From JAKFFN01 sp036675025 (GTDB lineage Bacteria > Sumerlaeota > Sumerlaeia > Sumerlaeales > Sumerlaeaceae): a DNA stretch of 64,000 nucleotides. The translations under genes were made by a program, and so were the position numbers. The stretch spans positions 1 through 64,000 of the forward strand of contig JAKFFN010000054.1 of the NCBI GenBank assembly GCA_036675025.1, in the 5' to 3' direction. Under the pieces are notes generated by a model. That model was not told the origin of the DNA and did not search any database. It saw nothing but the letters and a program-made list of their open reading frames with translations. This document shows, in pieces, positions 25,101-34,065 of the stretch (position 1 is its first letter; each line of letters begins with the position of its first letter).

Positions 25101-26471
25101 ATGAAGATTGGTATAGTGACATTAGGTTGCGACAAGAACACTGTCGACAACGAGTATATGGCCGGCCTTTTGGCTGAGAATGGTGCGCAGGTGGTGCGGG
25201 CCCTGGCGGATGCGGATGAGAATCCGGATCCGGACCTGGACGCCGTGCTTATTAATACGTGCGGTTTTGTGGAGTCGGCCAAGCAGCAGAGCATCGAGTG
25301 CATCATCTCGTGGATCGATCACAAGCGCGAGCGCCTGGAGAGTGGCCAGGGCCGCTGCCGGGTGTTTGTGGCGGGCTGCCTTACGCAGCGCTACCGCGAG
25401 TCGCTGGTGCAGGAGCTGCCCGAGGTGGACGGTTTCATGGGCGTGGGCGAGTTTGACAAGGTTATTCGCCTGGTGCAGTCGCCGGCTGATGCGACGTCGC
25501 CGTATAACATGATCCAGGAGATGCCGGTCGTGAACGTGCGCGACGGCGGTCTGCCGCGCAAGCAGCTGGGTCCGCAGGCGCCTCATGCCTTCCTGAAGAT
25601 TGCTGACGGCTGCAATCACAACTGCTCGTTCTGCGCTATCCCGAGCTTCAAGGGCCGGCTGCGCAGCGTGAAGAAAGAGATTCTGCTGGCCGAGGCGAAG
25701 CTGCTCCTCAGCCGCGGGGTGAAAGAGATCAACCTGGTTGCGCAGGACACGAGCGACTACGGCAAAGATATCTACGGTCGCGAGTATGGCATTTCGGAAC
25801 TGCTGAGCGAACTGACGGCGCTGCCGGGCGATTTCTGGATCCGGCTGTTCTACTTCTACCCGGGCGGCCTTAACGCAAAATTTATGGATGCCTTCCAAAG
25901 CAGCCCGAAAGTGGCGCGCTACATTGACATGCCGCTGCAGCACCTGCACCCGGACGTGCTCCACCGGATGAAGCGGCCGCACCGCGAAGTGAAGACGCTG
26001 GAAGCGCTTGAGAACCTCCGTGCGACGATCCCGGGTCTGGCGTTACGCACGACCTTTATCACCGGCTTCCCCGGCGAGACCGAAGAACAGTTTGAGTACA
26101 TGCTGGCCGGTGCGCAGCGCCTGCGCTTCAACCGCCTGGGCGCGTTCCCCTTCTCGGAAGAAGAAGGCACGCCCAGCGCCACGTTTGAAGACCAGCTGCC
26201 CCGCGGGGTTCGCCAGGCACGATATGACCGCCTGATGCAGGCCCAGCAACCCATCAGCCTGGAACTGAACCAGCAGATGATCGGCAAAGAGATCAAGGTG
26301 CTCATCGAAGAGCAGATCGAGGAAGACCAGTGGGTGGGACGCAGTGAGTTTGACGCTCCCGATGTAGACGGCGCCGTGGCGGTGCATTCGACCGGGAGCC
26401 TCACGCCGGGCCAGTTTGCAACGGTGAAGGTTGTGGGAGCCGATTACTACGATCTGATTGCGGAGGCGTAA
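25101..26471 (+). CDS. rimO: Ribosomal protein S12 methylthiotransferase RimO
   Basis: Radical SAM enzyme that adds a methylthio group to the conserved aspartate of ribosomal protein S12. The ATG at 25101 gives 456 residues, normal length; MKIGIVTLGCDKNTVDNEYM is the family N-terminus, so the upstream in-frame extension is rejected. The UPF0004 domain has C10, C54 and C93; the radical SAM cluster motif is CNHNCSFC (C171, C175, C178). A TRAM domain fills the last 65 residues (IGKEIKVLIEEQIEEDQWVG). The DUF423 gene starts three bases after the stop. Confidence 0.95.
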   Translation: MKIGIVTLGCDKNTVDNEYMAGLLAENGAQVVRALADADENPDPDLDAVLINTCGFVESAKQQSIECIISWIDHKRERLESGQGRCRVFVAGCLTQRYRESLVQELPEVDGFMGVGEFDKVIRLVQSPADATSPYNMIQEMPVVNVRDGGLPRKQLGPQAPHAFLKIADGCNHNCSFCAIPSFKGRLRSVKKEILLAEAKLLLSRGVKEINLVAQDTSDYGKDIYGREYGISELLSELTALPGDFWIRLFYFYPGGLNAKFMDAFQSSPKVARYIDMPLQHLHPDVLHRMKRPHREVKTLEALENLRATIPGLALRTTFITGFPGETEEQFEYMLAGAQRLRFNRLGAFPFSEEEGTPSATFEDQLPRGVRQARYDRLMQAQQPISLELNQQMIGKEIKVLIEEQIEEDQWVGRSEFDAPDVDGAVAVHSTGSLTPGQFATVKVVGADYYDLIAEA

Positions 26472-26474
26472 TCC

Positions 26475-26843
26475 ATGACTCATCGTGCAGTCTTTATATC
26501 GGGCGCTATCATCATGGCCCTGGCTGTGGCCCTTGGAGCTTTTGGCGCCCATGGCCTTCAGAAGATGACCGACGCCCGCGGTCTGGCCAACTGGGAAACC
26601 GCCGCGCGCTACCAGGCGCTTCACGGCCTTGGGCTGTTGATCCTGGCGCTGGCTTACAACCGCTATTCCACCGGGGCTTTCACCTGGACAGCGCTATGCT
26701 TCATCCTCGGCACGATCATCTTCTCCGGCAGCCTTTACGTGCTGGTACTTACGGGCCAGAAGTGGCTCGGTGCCATCACCCCCATCGGCGGAACGCTTTT
26801 TATTGTCGGGTGGGCACTGATGGCTTTCCTGCACAAAAAATAA
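26475..26843 (+). CDS. DUF423 (YgdD-like) membrane protein
   Basis: A 122-residue, four-helix inner-membrane protein with the DUF423 marks LGAFGAHGLQ, WETAARYQALHGLGLL, FSGSLYVLVLTG and ITPIGGTLFIVGW. No established function. It starts three bases after rimO and is almost certainly co-transcribed with it. Confidence 0.9.
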   Translation: MTHRAVFISGAIIMALAVALGAFGAHGLQKMTDARGLANWETAARYQALHGLGLLILALAYNRYSTGAFTWTALCFILGTIIFSGSLYVLVLTGQKWLGAITPIGGTLFIVGWALMAFLHKK

Positions 26844-26972
26844 GCGGTCCCTGACACGCTTCAGGATTTTAGTTGCGATTGCCATAACCGTATAACAATC
26901 CTGTCGCATCAGGAATCGGATGAAGTACGCAAAGGCACAGGAAGCCGGGCCAAGGGAAGGATTCGCAAGATA

Positions 26973-28970
26973 ATGGCGGGCATGGTGGCGCGCGATGCCG
27001 CAGTACAACCGGGGGCAGTGGCCAACGCCGACTTGGAGGCAGCGGCGGTAGAGAAAATGCCGCGCGGCAGCATGTGTGTAGTGTTTACCTGCGGCGACCA
27101 CCCGGCCCGAACTAATTACCTGGGGACACTGACCAGCGAGCAGTTGACTTTGAGCCCGGACGCAAAGCTGAGTGCGCTGGTAGACTCGCAACCAACAGAC
27201 GCGATTATCGACACGCAGCCGATTCCCGAGGTGCTAAAGCGGCTGCGCTCTGCCCAGAGCGATAGCCTGCCAGTCTTTGATCCGCGCGGCGGATTCGTGG
27301 GTATCATCAGTCAGTCGAGCATCCTGGAAGCGCTTCTGCGACGCGAACGCCAGTTGCTCAAGAAGACGCGGGAATTTCGCCAGACATCTCAGGATGATAA
27401 AGAACGCCGCTACGAAACAACGCGGCGGCTGGAACAGACAAACCTTGCCTTTCGCAAGCTGCTGACGGCCCTGGCGAGGCCGGAGAGCCTGGAGACTTAT
27501 CGGCAGGCGTTGGAGGCGCTGGCCGTGGTGGCAAATGCGGGCTGGGCGCAGCTGGCGTTGTGCGATGAATCGGGCGCTGTAATCCAACGTGTGCTTGCTT
27601 CTCATCCTTCGGCGGAAAGCTTCCCGCCAAACTACCTGGCCGAGCAGCAAATGCAGCAGGTTATCACTGGCAATGCCCTCATGAATCGCCCGGGAACAGC
27701 GCCCGCGGGGGATGGTGATGGCAGTGGAGGTTCGCAGCGAAAGCCTCAGCCGGCATTCCTGGGTCTGCCGCTGTCGCTGGATGACCGGCGGTTTGGCTGC
27801 GTCTACCTTTGGGTCAAGCTGGACGCGCGGGCGTTTGTGGATGATGACGAAGTGCTGCTCTCGAGCCTGGGCCATTCCATCTCCCTCACAATTGCCCAGG
27901 CAATTGATCACAAGCGGCGCAAACGGCTGGAGAAAGAACTGGACCTGTTGGCGCGTACGGCCCGCGAAGCCGGTGGAGCGGATAATGTGGAGTCTGTGGC
28001 GCGGATAGTGATGAACCGCACGGAGGACTACTGGGACTGGGATGCGTTTGCAGTCTGCATCAGCCGGTGCCATGGCCGCAAGTTCCAGGCAGTGCTGGAG
28101 CTGGACCGCGCTGCAGTGGGCACGCCGCCGGGCGGAGAGACGTGGTCGGAAGTGTATGACAATAACGAGCCGGCGAAGGCCGACGGCGAAAACACCAGCA
28201 CCAGCCCACAGGTTAACCGCCGGATCATGAGCGGCGAGCCTATACTGATCAATCGGCAGGACCTGGATAAAGTAGTGATGATGCAGCCGTTTGGGGATTC
28301 TGATCGGCCTTCGGCAAGCCTGATGTATGTGCCCATTCATGGCCGCAATCGGGTGGTGGGGCTTATCACCGTGCAGTCGTACCAGCGCAACCGTTTTAAG
28401 TCCAGGGATCTCGCGCTGCTGCAGCGGCTGGCTGATTCCGTGGCGCCGGCGTTCTGCCGCTGCCTGGCGGAGCGAACTACGCAGGCGTTTTATGACTTGT
28501 CCAGTAAGCTGAGCGTGGCATCGACTCCAAAAGAAGCGGCGAGTATTATTATGAATGTGGCGGATGAGCTGATCGGTTGGGATTCGTGCGCCATGTATTT
28601 CTATTATCCCGAAAGCGATACCAACAGCCGTATCCTGCTGATGGACGTGATTGAGGGCCGGCGGGTGGATCTGACTAATGACGGAAGCATCAGTAAGCCT
28701 GGCGGGATCTCGCGCAGGGCACTTACGGAAGGACCGATCCTCTACCTGCGGCCGGAGGCGCGATTTGATACGGCGCAATGTGAACCCTTTGGTGACGTGG
28801 TGCGGCCTTCAGCCAGCCTGATGTACGTGCCTCTGAAATACAAAGACCGGGTACTGGGCGTTATGTCGGTACAGAGCTACTCGATCAACGCGTATGATGA
28901 AGATGACCTGGCGCTGCTGATGGCCCTGGGTGACCAGTGCAGCGGCGCCATCGACCGGATAAAGGACTAG
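26973..28970 (+). CDS. CBS plus triple GAF-domain sensor protein without output domain
   Basis: A 665-residue soluble protein. Residues 40-120 form a degenerate CBS region (SDSLPVFDPRGGFVGIISQS), followed by a basic coiled coil (120-155). Three GAF-type domains follow at about 160-320, 325-490 and 495-665. The second and third have parallel ends: SLMYVPIHGRNRVVGLITVQ and SLMYVPLKYKDRVLGVMSVQ. There is no kinase, GGDEF, phosphatase or DNA-binding domain, so output must come from a partner or by a small-molecule switch. The ATG has AAGGA eleven bases upstream. It stands 72 bases before the type III PKS operon, in the same direction. Confidence 0.82.
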   Translation: MAGMVARDAAVQPGAVANADLEAAAVEKMPRGSMCVVFTCGDHPARTNYLGTLTSEQLTLSPDAKLSALVDSQPTDAIIDTQPIPEVLKRLRSAQSDSLPVFDPRGGFVGIISQSSILEALLRRERQLLKKTREFRQTSQDDKERRYETTRRLEQTNLAFRKLLTALARPESLETYRQALEALAVVANAGWAQLALCDESGAVIQRVLASHPSAESFPPNYLAEQQMQQVITGNALMNRPGTAPAGDGDGSGGSQRKPQPAFLGLPLSLDDRRFGCVYLWVKLDARAFVDDDEVLLSSLGHSISLTIAQAIDHKRRKRLEKELDLLARTAREAGGADNVESVARIVMNRTEDYWDWDAFAVCISRCHGRKFQAVLELDRAAVGTPPGGETWSEVYDNNEPAKADGENTSTSPQVNRRIMSGEPILINRQDLDKVVMMQPFGDSDRPSASLMYVPIHGRNRVVGLITVQSYQRNRFKSRDLALLQRLADSVAPAFCRCLAERTTQAFYDLSSKLSVASTPKEAASIIMNVADELIGWDSCAMYFYYPESDTNSRILLMDVIEGRRVDLTNDGSISKPGGISRRALTEGPILYLRPEARFDTAQCEPFGDVVRPSASLMYVPLKYKDRVLGVMSVQSYSINAYDEDDLALLMALGDQCSGAIDRIKD

Positions 28971-29042
28971 CTGCTGCCAGCGGTTTCTAATTGCTGGCGC
29001 ACAGGCATAAGATAGCCGCGGGTGGTGTCTCTATAAAGACTT

Positions 29043-30254
29043 ATGAGTGATGTTTTGCGATCCGCAGGTCTCGACTGCGGCAAGGGTGCACGGGAACAGC
29101 TTAAGGCGGATAAACAACGGAGGCAGCGCAGGGAGCCGACACTTCTGCTGGGCATCGGGACTGCAGTGCCGCAGCACCATGCCAGCCAGCAGCAGGCGTG
29201 TGAGTTTATGCAGCGGGTTCTGCAGGCTTCTGGCATTGCTGGCCCCCGCGAAGCTGCGCTGCTGAGCCGACTGTATAAGAACAGCGGCATCCAGAAGCGC
29301 CATAGTGTCATTGAAGATTATGTACGCGAAGATCTGCAGTCGTATACATTCTTTCCACAGAATGAAGCGCTGGATCCGTTTCCCTCAACTGCCGCACGGA
29401 TGGCCAAGTATGAAGAGTATGCTGTCGACCTTGCGGCCCGGGCGGCGCAGCAGGCTATGGATGCAGCAGGTATAGATCCGGCTGATTTCACGCATATCGT
29501 CATCAGCACCTGTACGGGATTCTTTGCCCCTGGTCCGGATGTGCTTCTACTGCGCAGGCTTGGACTGCCAGGTACAACCGCGCGTACCGTGATTGGTTTT
29601 ATGGGCTGCTATGCCGGGCTGACCGGCCTGCGCACATGCAATGATATCATCAAGGCCGACCCGACATCAGTGGTGCTTCAAATAGCTGTTGAGTTGTGTT
29701 CGCTCCACTACCAGAAGAGTGCGCATCCGGATGCCATGGTGGCGAATGCCATATTTGCAGACGGAGCTGCCGCGGCAGTGTGGGCCGGCGGGGGCGCAGA
29801 AGTGGACGGTGAGAGCGGCGCGCTTGCCCGAGTTCTTGCTACCCACTCAGACATTAGCGCTGATACCATCGAACACATGAGCTGGCGCATTGGCGACCAT
29901 GGTTTCATCATGACCCTTGATGCCGGTGTGCCTGATGTGCTGCGGACGGCGGCGCCTCCTTTTGTAAATGCGCTGGCGACGGCGAGCAGATTAGAAGTAG
30001 GCGATATAGCGGGCTGGGCGGTGCATCCGGGCGGACGCAAAATTGTAGAGAGCATCCAGGCGGCGCTGAGCCTGTCTGATGACGACGTAGCGGCTTCCAC
30101 AAGGATTCTTCGCGACTACGGAAACATGTCGAGCGCTACGATCCTGTTTGTACTCCAGGAGGAACTGGCCCGGCGGGAGGCAGGCGAGCCTATTGCAGCC
30201 ATGGGGTTTGGTCCAGGACTCACAATGGAAGGTGCCCTGCTGGTTAAGGAATGA
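29043..30254 (+). CDS. Type III polyketide synthase (chalcone synthase family)
   Basis: A 403-residue homodimer-type ketosynthase that extends a starter acyl-CoA with malonyl-CoA. The catalytic triad is complete: C189 (VIGFMGCYAG), H328 (GWAVHPGG) and N361 (RDYGNMSSA). The first 31 residues are a basic extension before the usual REPTLLLGIGTAVP start. It is first in a four-gene set (29043-32942), each overlapping the next by four bases except for a 29-base gap before the third. In Streptomyces the srs operon pairs such a synthase with a methyltransferase and a flavoprotein to make methylated phenolic lipids or quinones, a fair model here. Product unknown. Confidence 0.93.
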   Translation: MSDVLRSAGLDCGKGAREQLKADKQRRQRREPTLLLGIGTAVPQHHASQQQACEFMQRVLQASGIAGPREAALLSRLYKNSGIQKRHSVIEDYVREDLQSYTFFPQNEALDPFPSTAARMAKYEEYAVDLAARAAQQAMDAAGIDPADFTHIVISTCTGFFAPGPDVLLLRRLGLPGTTARTVIGFMGCYAGLTGLRTCNDIIKADPTSVVLQIAVELCSLHYQKSAHPDAMVANAIFADGAAAAVWAGGGAEVDGESGALARVLATHSDISADTIEHMSWRIGDHGFIMTLDAGVPDVLRTAAPPFVNALATASRLEVGDIAGWAVHPGGRKIVESIQAALSLSDDDVAASTRILRDYGNMSSATILFVLQEELARREAGEPIAAMGFGPGLTMEGALLVKE

Positions 30255-30967
30255 CCGGGCACTTCCTGCAAAAGCGATCGCGGCAGGCGGAGATGATGGA
30301 CGCGCCGGACATTGACCCGGCGGAACTCGATCATGCCATGCGTCACCTGGAAATTGTTAACCGCTGGCTGAACGGCTACCGCCCTTCAGAAGCCGGTCTG
30401 CAGAGACTGATTCCCGCGGGTGCAAAGGAGTTTACGCTGTTGGACGTCGGATGTGGCAGCGGCGATACGCTGAGACAACTGGCGGAGTGGGCGCGCTCAA
30501 AGAAGATATCGGCGAGGCTGACGGGCATTGAGCTGTCGGAGCAATCTACGCGGCGCGCCGCAGCAGCGTGTAAGAATTATCCGGAGATTGAGATCAGGCA
30601 CCAGGATGTTTTTACTTTGGCGACTGACGAGCAGTATGACGTGGTACACAGTGCCCTGGTTCTTCATCATTTCTCAAGGGATGAAGACGTGGTGCGGGTT
30701 CTCAAACGGATGAATGATGCCGCGCGCCTGGGCGTGATCATTAATGACCTGCACCGCCATCCCTTCGCCTATAATTCCATTCGGTTGCTCACGCGCGCGC
30801 TCAGCCGCAGTGAAGTTCTGCGGAATGACGCGCCGCTTTCTGTAGCACGGGCTTTTACGCGGGACGAGCTCATGCGGTTTGCGGAAGAAGCGAATCTGGG
30901 AAATGTGACGGTGAATTGGCACTGGGCATTCCGCTGGCTTATGGTTTCTGATAAGAACCCCAAGTAA
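30251..30967 (+). CDS. SAM methyltransferase of the type III PKS operon
   Basis: A 238-residue class I methyltransferase overlapping the PKS stop by four bases (ATGA). Motif I is LLDVGCGSGDTLRQLAEWA (about residues 59-77), the acidic strand is TGIELSEQS, and motif III is NDLHRHPFAYNSIRLLTRAL. This HRHP-type region and FRWLMVSDK resemble methyltransferases found with type III PKS genes. The likely substrate is the polyketide product, by O- or C-methylation. No ribosome site of its own stands out, which fits coupling. Confidence 0.87.
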   Translation: MTGHFLQKRSRQAEMMDAPDIDPAELDHAMRHLEIVNRWLNGYRPSEAGLQRLIPAGAKEFTLLDVGCGSGDTLRQLAEWARSKKISARLTGIELSEQSTRRAAAACKNYPEIEIRHQDVFTLATDEQYDVVHSALVLHHFSRDEDVVRVLKRMNDAARLGVIINDLHRHPFAYNSIRLLTRALSRSEVLRNDAPLSVARAFTRDELMRFAEEANLGNVTVNWHWAFRWLMVSDKNPK

Positions 30968-30996
30968 CACTGCCGCGGTTCGCATCTGATAAGCTT

Positions 30997-32253
30997 ATGA
31001 AAATCATTCCGGAAAATCCACAGACATATCCTGTCGTAATAATTGGCGGCGGGCTGGCAGGCAGCGCGGCTGGTGCAGCGCTGGCGCGGTCGGGCTGGAA
31101 AGTTGCGATTATTGAGCGGGACACTTTTCCCAGGGATAAACTTTGCGGCGAGTTCCTCAGCGGCGAATCGCGCCGTCTGCTTTCGCAGATCGGGTGTCTG
31201 CAGGATCTTCTTCAACATGATCCGCCAGAAATAGCTTCGGTGCGGATCGTACCATCATCCGGACGCGATTTGAGAGTACAGTTGCCAGAGCCGGCCCTCG
31301 GCATCAGCCGCAGGGTTCTTGATGAGACGCTATTTAATCATGCCTGCGCGTGTGGCGCGGATGGATTTACAGGTTGTGAAGTTCGCGAACTGCAAAAGAC
31401 GGAAGATGCTTCACGCAGCCTGCACGTCAGGCAGCAGATGGGCCGCGAAGTTTTGCTGCGGGATCTTTCACCAAAGCTGATTATCAACGCATACGGCCGC
31501 CGTGGAAAATTGGACCACGACCTGCAGCGTGCATTTCTGACCCGTGTGCAGGCCAGCACCGGATTCAAAATGCACCATCGCATTGCGGCCGGATTGGCCG
31601 GGCAAGAAGCATTTCGGGAACTTGCAGGGGTGACTGAAATCTACGGCTTAGACGGCGGCTACTGCGGAGTAAACCTGGTGGAGCAGGGACTGGTAAACGT
31701 GTGCATGCTGCTACAGCCTCGCGCTTTGAAACATGTGAAGTCGGGACAATGGAAAGACATCGTAATTTTTCTCACACGGGCCAATACTGCATTAGGACGC
31801 AGGCTGACCGGTCTCGTTCCTGTTACAGATCGCGCATTGTCTGTGTCGGGGATGCCATTTGTTTCAAAAGAACAGGCCACCGACAACTGTCTCTTCATCG
31901 GCGATGCGGCGGGTATGATTACACCCTTTTGCGGCGATGGCCAGGCTATGGCACTTGAGTCTGGAGTGCGGCTCGCAACTATGTTGATTCGTAAGTATGA
32001 TGCGACAGCACCGGGTTTCAGCAGCGCAGATATTAGCATCGGAGAGTTATCGAGGGAGTGGTCGCGCGATTGGGAACGCCAGTTTGGCCTTCGCCTGAAG
32101 GTGGGGAACGCACTGCAGTCGGCACTGTTTCGTCCTGGTTTAAGCAGCGTTGCCATTTCCGTTCTTCGCCACACACCGGGTGTTGCATCCTACCTGGCTG
32201 CTATTACGCGCAGTCGCTCCAGCCGCCGTATCGGGAGCCTTACAGCAGAATGA
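30997..32253 (+). CDS. FAD-dependent oxidoreductase of the PKS operon
   Basis: A 418-residue flavoprotein with an N-terminal dinucleotide-binding VVIIGGGLAGSAAGAALARS, then FPRDKLCGEFLSGES and, later, CLFIGDAAGMITPFCGDGQA (FAD-binding DG motif). It belongs to the geranylgeranyl reductase/aromatic hydroxylase superfamily; the CGEFLSGE stretch is like the CGG motif of prenyl reductases. In the operon it probably hydroxylates or reduces the polyketide. Its stop overlaps the next start (ATGA). The start is 29 bases after the methyltransferase stop. Confidence 0.87.
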   Translation: MKIIPENPQTYPVVIIGGGLAGSAAGAALARSGWKVAIIERDTFPRDKLCGEFLSGESRRLLSQIGCLQDLLQHDPPEIASVRIVPSSGRDLRVQLPEPALGISRRVLDETLFNHACACGADGFTGCEVRELQKTEDASRSLHVRQQMGREVLLRDLSPKLIINAYGRRGKLDHDLQRAFLTRVQASTGFKMHHRIAAGLAGQEAFRELAGVTEIYGLDGGYCGVNLVEQGLVNVCMLLQPRALKHVKSGQWKDIVIFLTRANTALGRRLTGLVPVTDRALSVSGMPFVSKEQATDNCLFIGDAAGMITPFCGDGQAMALESGVRLATMLIRKYDATAPGFSSADISIGELSREWSRDWERQFGLRLKVGNALQSALFRPGLSSVAISVLRHTPGVASYLAAITRSRSSRRIGSLTAE

Positions 32254-32942
32254 CCGACGGTCCTGACAATCAAATCGTCACATGCTATACCATACCCGGC
32301 CTGGGTGGCACGCCAGAAATTTTTGACAAACTGGAATTTCCTCCACGGATAAAAAAGCAGCCGCTTTACTGGATTGCGCATCGCCACAAGGAAAGTCTGA
32401 AGGATTACGCGGAGAGACTTCTGCCGCAGATTGACGGGTCGCGCCCGTTCATTCTTGTGGGATATTCTTTCGGTGCGGCCATTGCGGTTGAGTTAGCGAA
32501 GCAGGCCTCTCCCCTTCTCACGGTTGTCATTTCCGGGGTGAAGAGTGAGCGAGAGATGCCATTTTACCTGGGGCGGGCAGAGCTTTTTGGTGCGTACACG
32601 AAATCGGTGTTTGTCCATTCGCTCTGGGCGCCACTGCTACGGCTGGGAGCTCGCATTTCGTTCGGCACAAATGATCCGACAGCGCTGGATATGCTCGTTA
32701 GGCTGATCCAGACAGCAGACCCTAAATTATACCAGTGGGGCCTGAAGGCGTTGATGGACTGGGAGAATGGTCATGTGCCAGGCAATATCCTTCACATCCA
32801 CGGCAGCAAAGACAGGGTATTGCCGCTTCGCTATGTGACTGCCGACAAAGTGATTGAAGGAGGAGGTCACCTTATTGTTTATACGCACGGCAAAGAGATC
32901 GGCGACCTCATCGCTTCGCGCTTACGTCTGCCAAGTATTTAA
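32250..32942 (+). CDS. Alpha/beta hydrolase of the PKS operon
   Basis: A 230-residue alpha/beta hydrolase. The ATG at 32250 overlaps the oxidoreductase stop; a longer in-frame reading would overlap the upstream gene by nearly 200 bases and is rejected. The nucleophile elbow is GYSFG (S73), the acid is in HIHGSKDRVLP and the base in EGGGHLIVY. It may act as a thioesterase, releasing or hydrolysing the polyketide intermediate, or on an ester side product. Its stop codon interlocks with that of the convergent stress gene (TTAA at 32939-32942). Confidence 0.85.
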   Translation: MTDGPDNQIVTCYTIPGLGGTPEIFDKLEFPPRIKKQPLYWIAHRHKESLKDYAERLLPQIDGSRPFILVGYSFGAAIAVELAKQASPLLTVVISGVKSEREMPFYLGRAELFGAYTKSVFVHSLWAPLLRLGARISFGTNDPTALDMLVRLIQTADPKLYQWGLKALMDWENGHVPGNILHIHGSKDRVLPLRYVTADKVIEGGGHLIVYTHGKEIGDLIASRLRLPSI

Positions 32943-33841
32943 GCTGGCTCTTTGACGACCTTGTCTCGCACAATCTCTACGGTACAAGGCGCTTCGGCAG
33001 CTACGGCCGCCGACGTGCTGCCGATCAGCAGCCGGTCAAGAAGGCTGTGGCCGATGGCGCCGACGAACAGGCAATCGGCGTTATACTCTTTCGCTTCCTC
33101 CAGCAGTACGCTGCGGGCAAAACCCGGACGTATAAAGGTTGAGCATTTTACGCCGGCAGCAGTGATTATGTCTGAAGCGGCGGCCAATGCTTTGTGGAGT
33201 TCGGCCTGGTGATCTTCGTAGGAAAGGCCACCTTCGTATAGCTCAACATCGAAAGCGGAAACGAGGCGCACCTCTGAGCCGGCGGGCCATTGGCGCTGAG
33301 CAACTGCCTCCACGGCCTTTTTCGAATGGGCAGAGCCGTCGACTCCTACCATCAGCTTAACAGGCCTGGCATCTACGTTACCAGTGGACAGCCGCGCAAC
33401 GCGTACGGAACATGGCGCATGATTAACGACGAAGTGCGATGTGCTGCCGAAGGCAATCCGGCTCAACAGTGAGTGACCTTTTGAACCGATAACGACGAGA
33501 TCGGCGCCAAACTGCTCGGCCTCCCGGATCAGCAGCCATTGTGCACGGCCTACGCGGCTCTTTGCCTGGACGTTCCAGCCCGGGAAAGCTTCCTGCAACT
33601 GGGTCTCACCGTACTGCGCTTTCTCACATACCTGTGTTACGAGGCGTGAGGTGTCGATCTGGTAGCTCCCAACGAGATCAGGTGACCTGGCAGTGGCAAA
33701 ATTTTGTTCTGCGAGGGATGGAAGATCTTCCAGTGCAGTAAGCACCGTAGCGTCGCAGTTGCTTGGAAGCCCGGCAAGCTTTAGATCACGTAAGGCGGCG
33801 CGGGCGCCTTCGGTGTCGTTGTAACCGATTACGATTTTCAT
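32939..33841 (-). CDS. Universal stress protein with two Usp domains
   Basis: A 300-residue tandem UspA protein from the ATG at 33841. Domain 1 (residues 1-145) has MKIVIGYNDTEGARAAL and VVIGSKGHSLLSRIAFGSTS; domain 2 (150-300) has LMVGVDGSAHSKKAVEAV and LFVGAIGHSLLDRLLIGSTS. Both keep the G-2X-G-9X-G(S/T) nucleotide-binding pattern, so ATP binding is expected. Two-domain Usp proteins respond to starvation or oxidative stress in other bacteria. Its stop shares two bases with the stop of the convergent hydrolase gene. Confidence 0.92.
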   Translation of the reverse strand: MKIVIGYNDTEGARAALRDLKLAGLPSNCDATVLTALEDLPSLAEQNFATARSPDLVGSYQIDTSRLVTQVCEKAQYGETQLQEAFPGWNVQAKSRVGRAQWLLIREAEQFGADLVVIGSKGHSLLSRIAFGSTSHFVVNHAPCSVRVARLSTGNVDARPVKLMVGVDGSAHSKKAVEAVAQRQWPAGSEVRLVSAFDVELYEGGLSYEDHQAELHKALAAASDIITAAGVKCSTFIRPGFARSVLLEEAKEYNADCLFVGAIGHSLLDRLLIGSTSAAVAAEAPCTVEIVRDKVVKEPA

Positions 33842-33955
33842 GTTTTGGAGATAGGATAAGGGGGTACGCCGTGTCAACTCATATGGCTATGCGGCGATTG
33901 CACCATCTCCGTCCTGATTCGAATACAGAATCTTAATTACCGACTGGATTTGACG

Positions 33956-33976
33956 TTTTTTGATCATTTTTGATCA
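33956..33976. promoter_or_regulatory. Tandem TGATCA operator-like sites
   Basis: TGATCA occurs at 33961-33966 and 33971-33976, ten bases (one helical turn) apart, within two copies of a TTTTTGATCA unit. They lie 90-105 bases before the aldolase/dehydrogenase start, a suitable place for an operator. Confidence 0.45.
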
Positions 33977-34065
33977 TTTCCATTGAATGCTTAAGCGCAT
34001 TGGTAGTCGCTTCCACTACAAATTCTGGCGCCAAAACTGGGCGCTATTTCCGAGAGGATAGCTGC

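Noticed and set aside
27234..28778. A 514-codon minus-strand frame opposite the GAF protein
   Set aside because: Arg/His-rich antisense of a GAF gene; it has no ribosome site or domain.
32058..32249. Upstream extension of the alpha/beta hydrolase
   Set aside because: It would overlap the flavoprotein gene by nearly 200 bases, whereas an ATGA overlap gives a normal hydrolase start.
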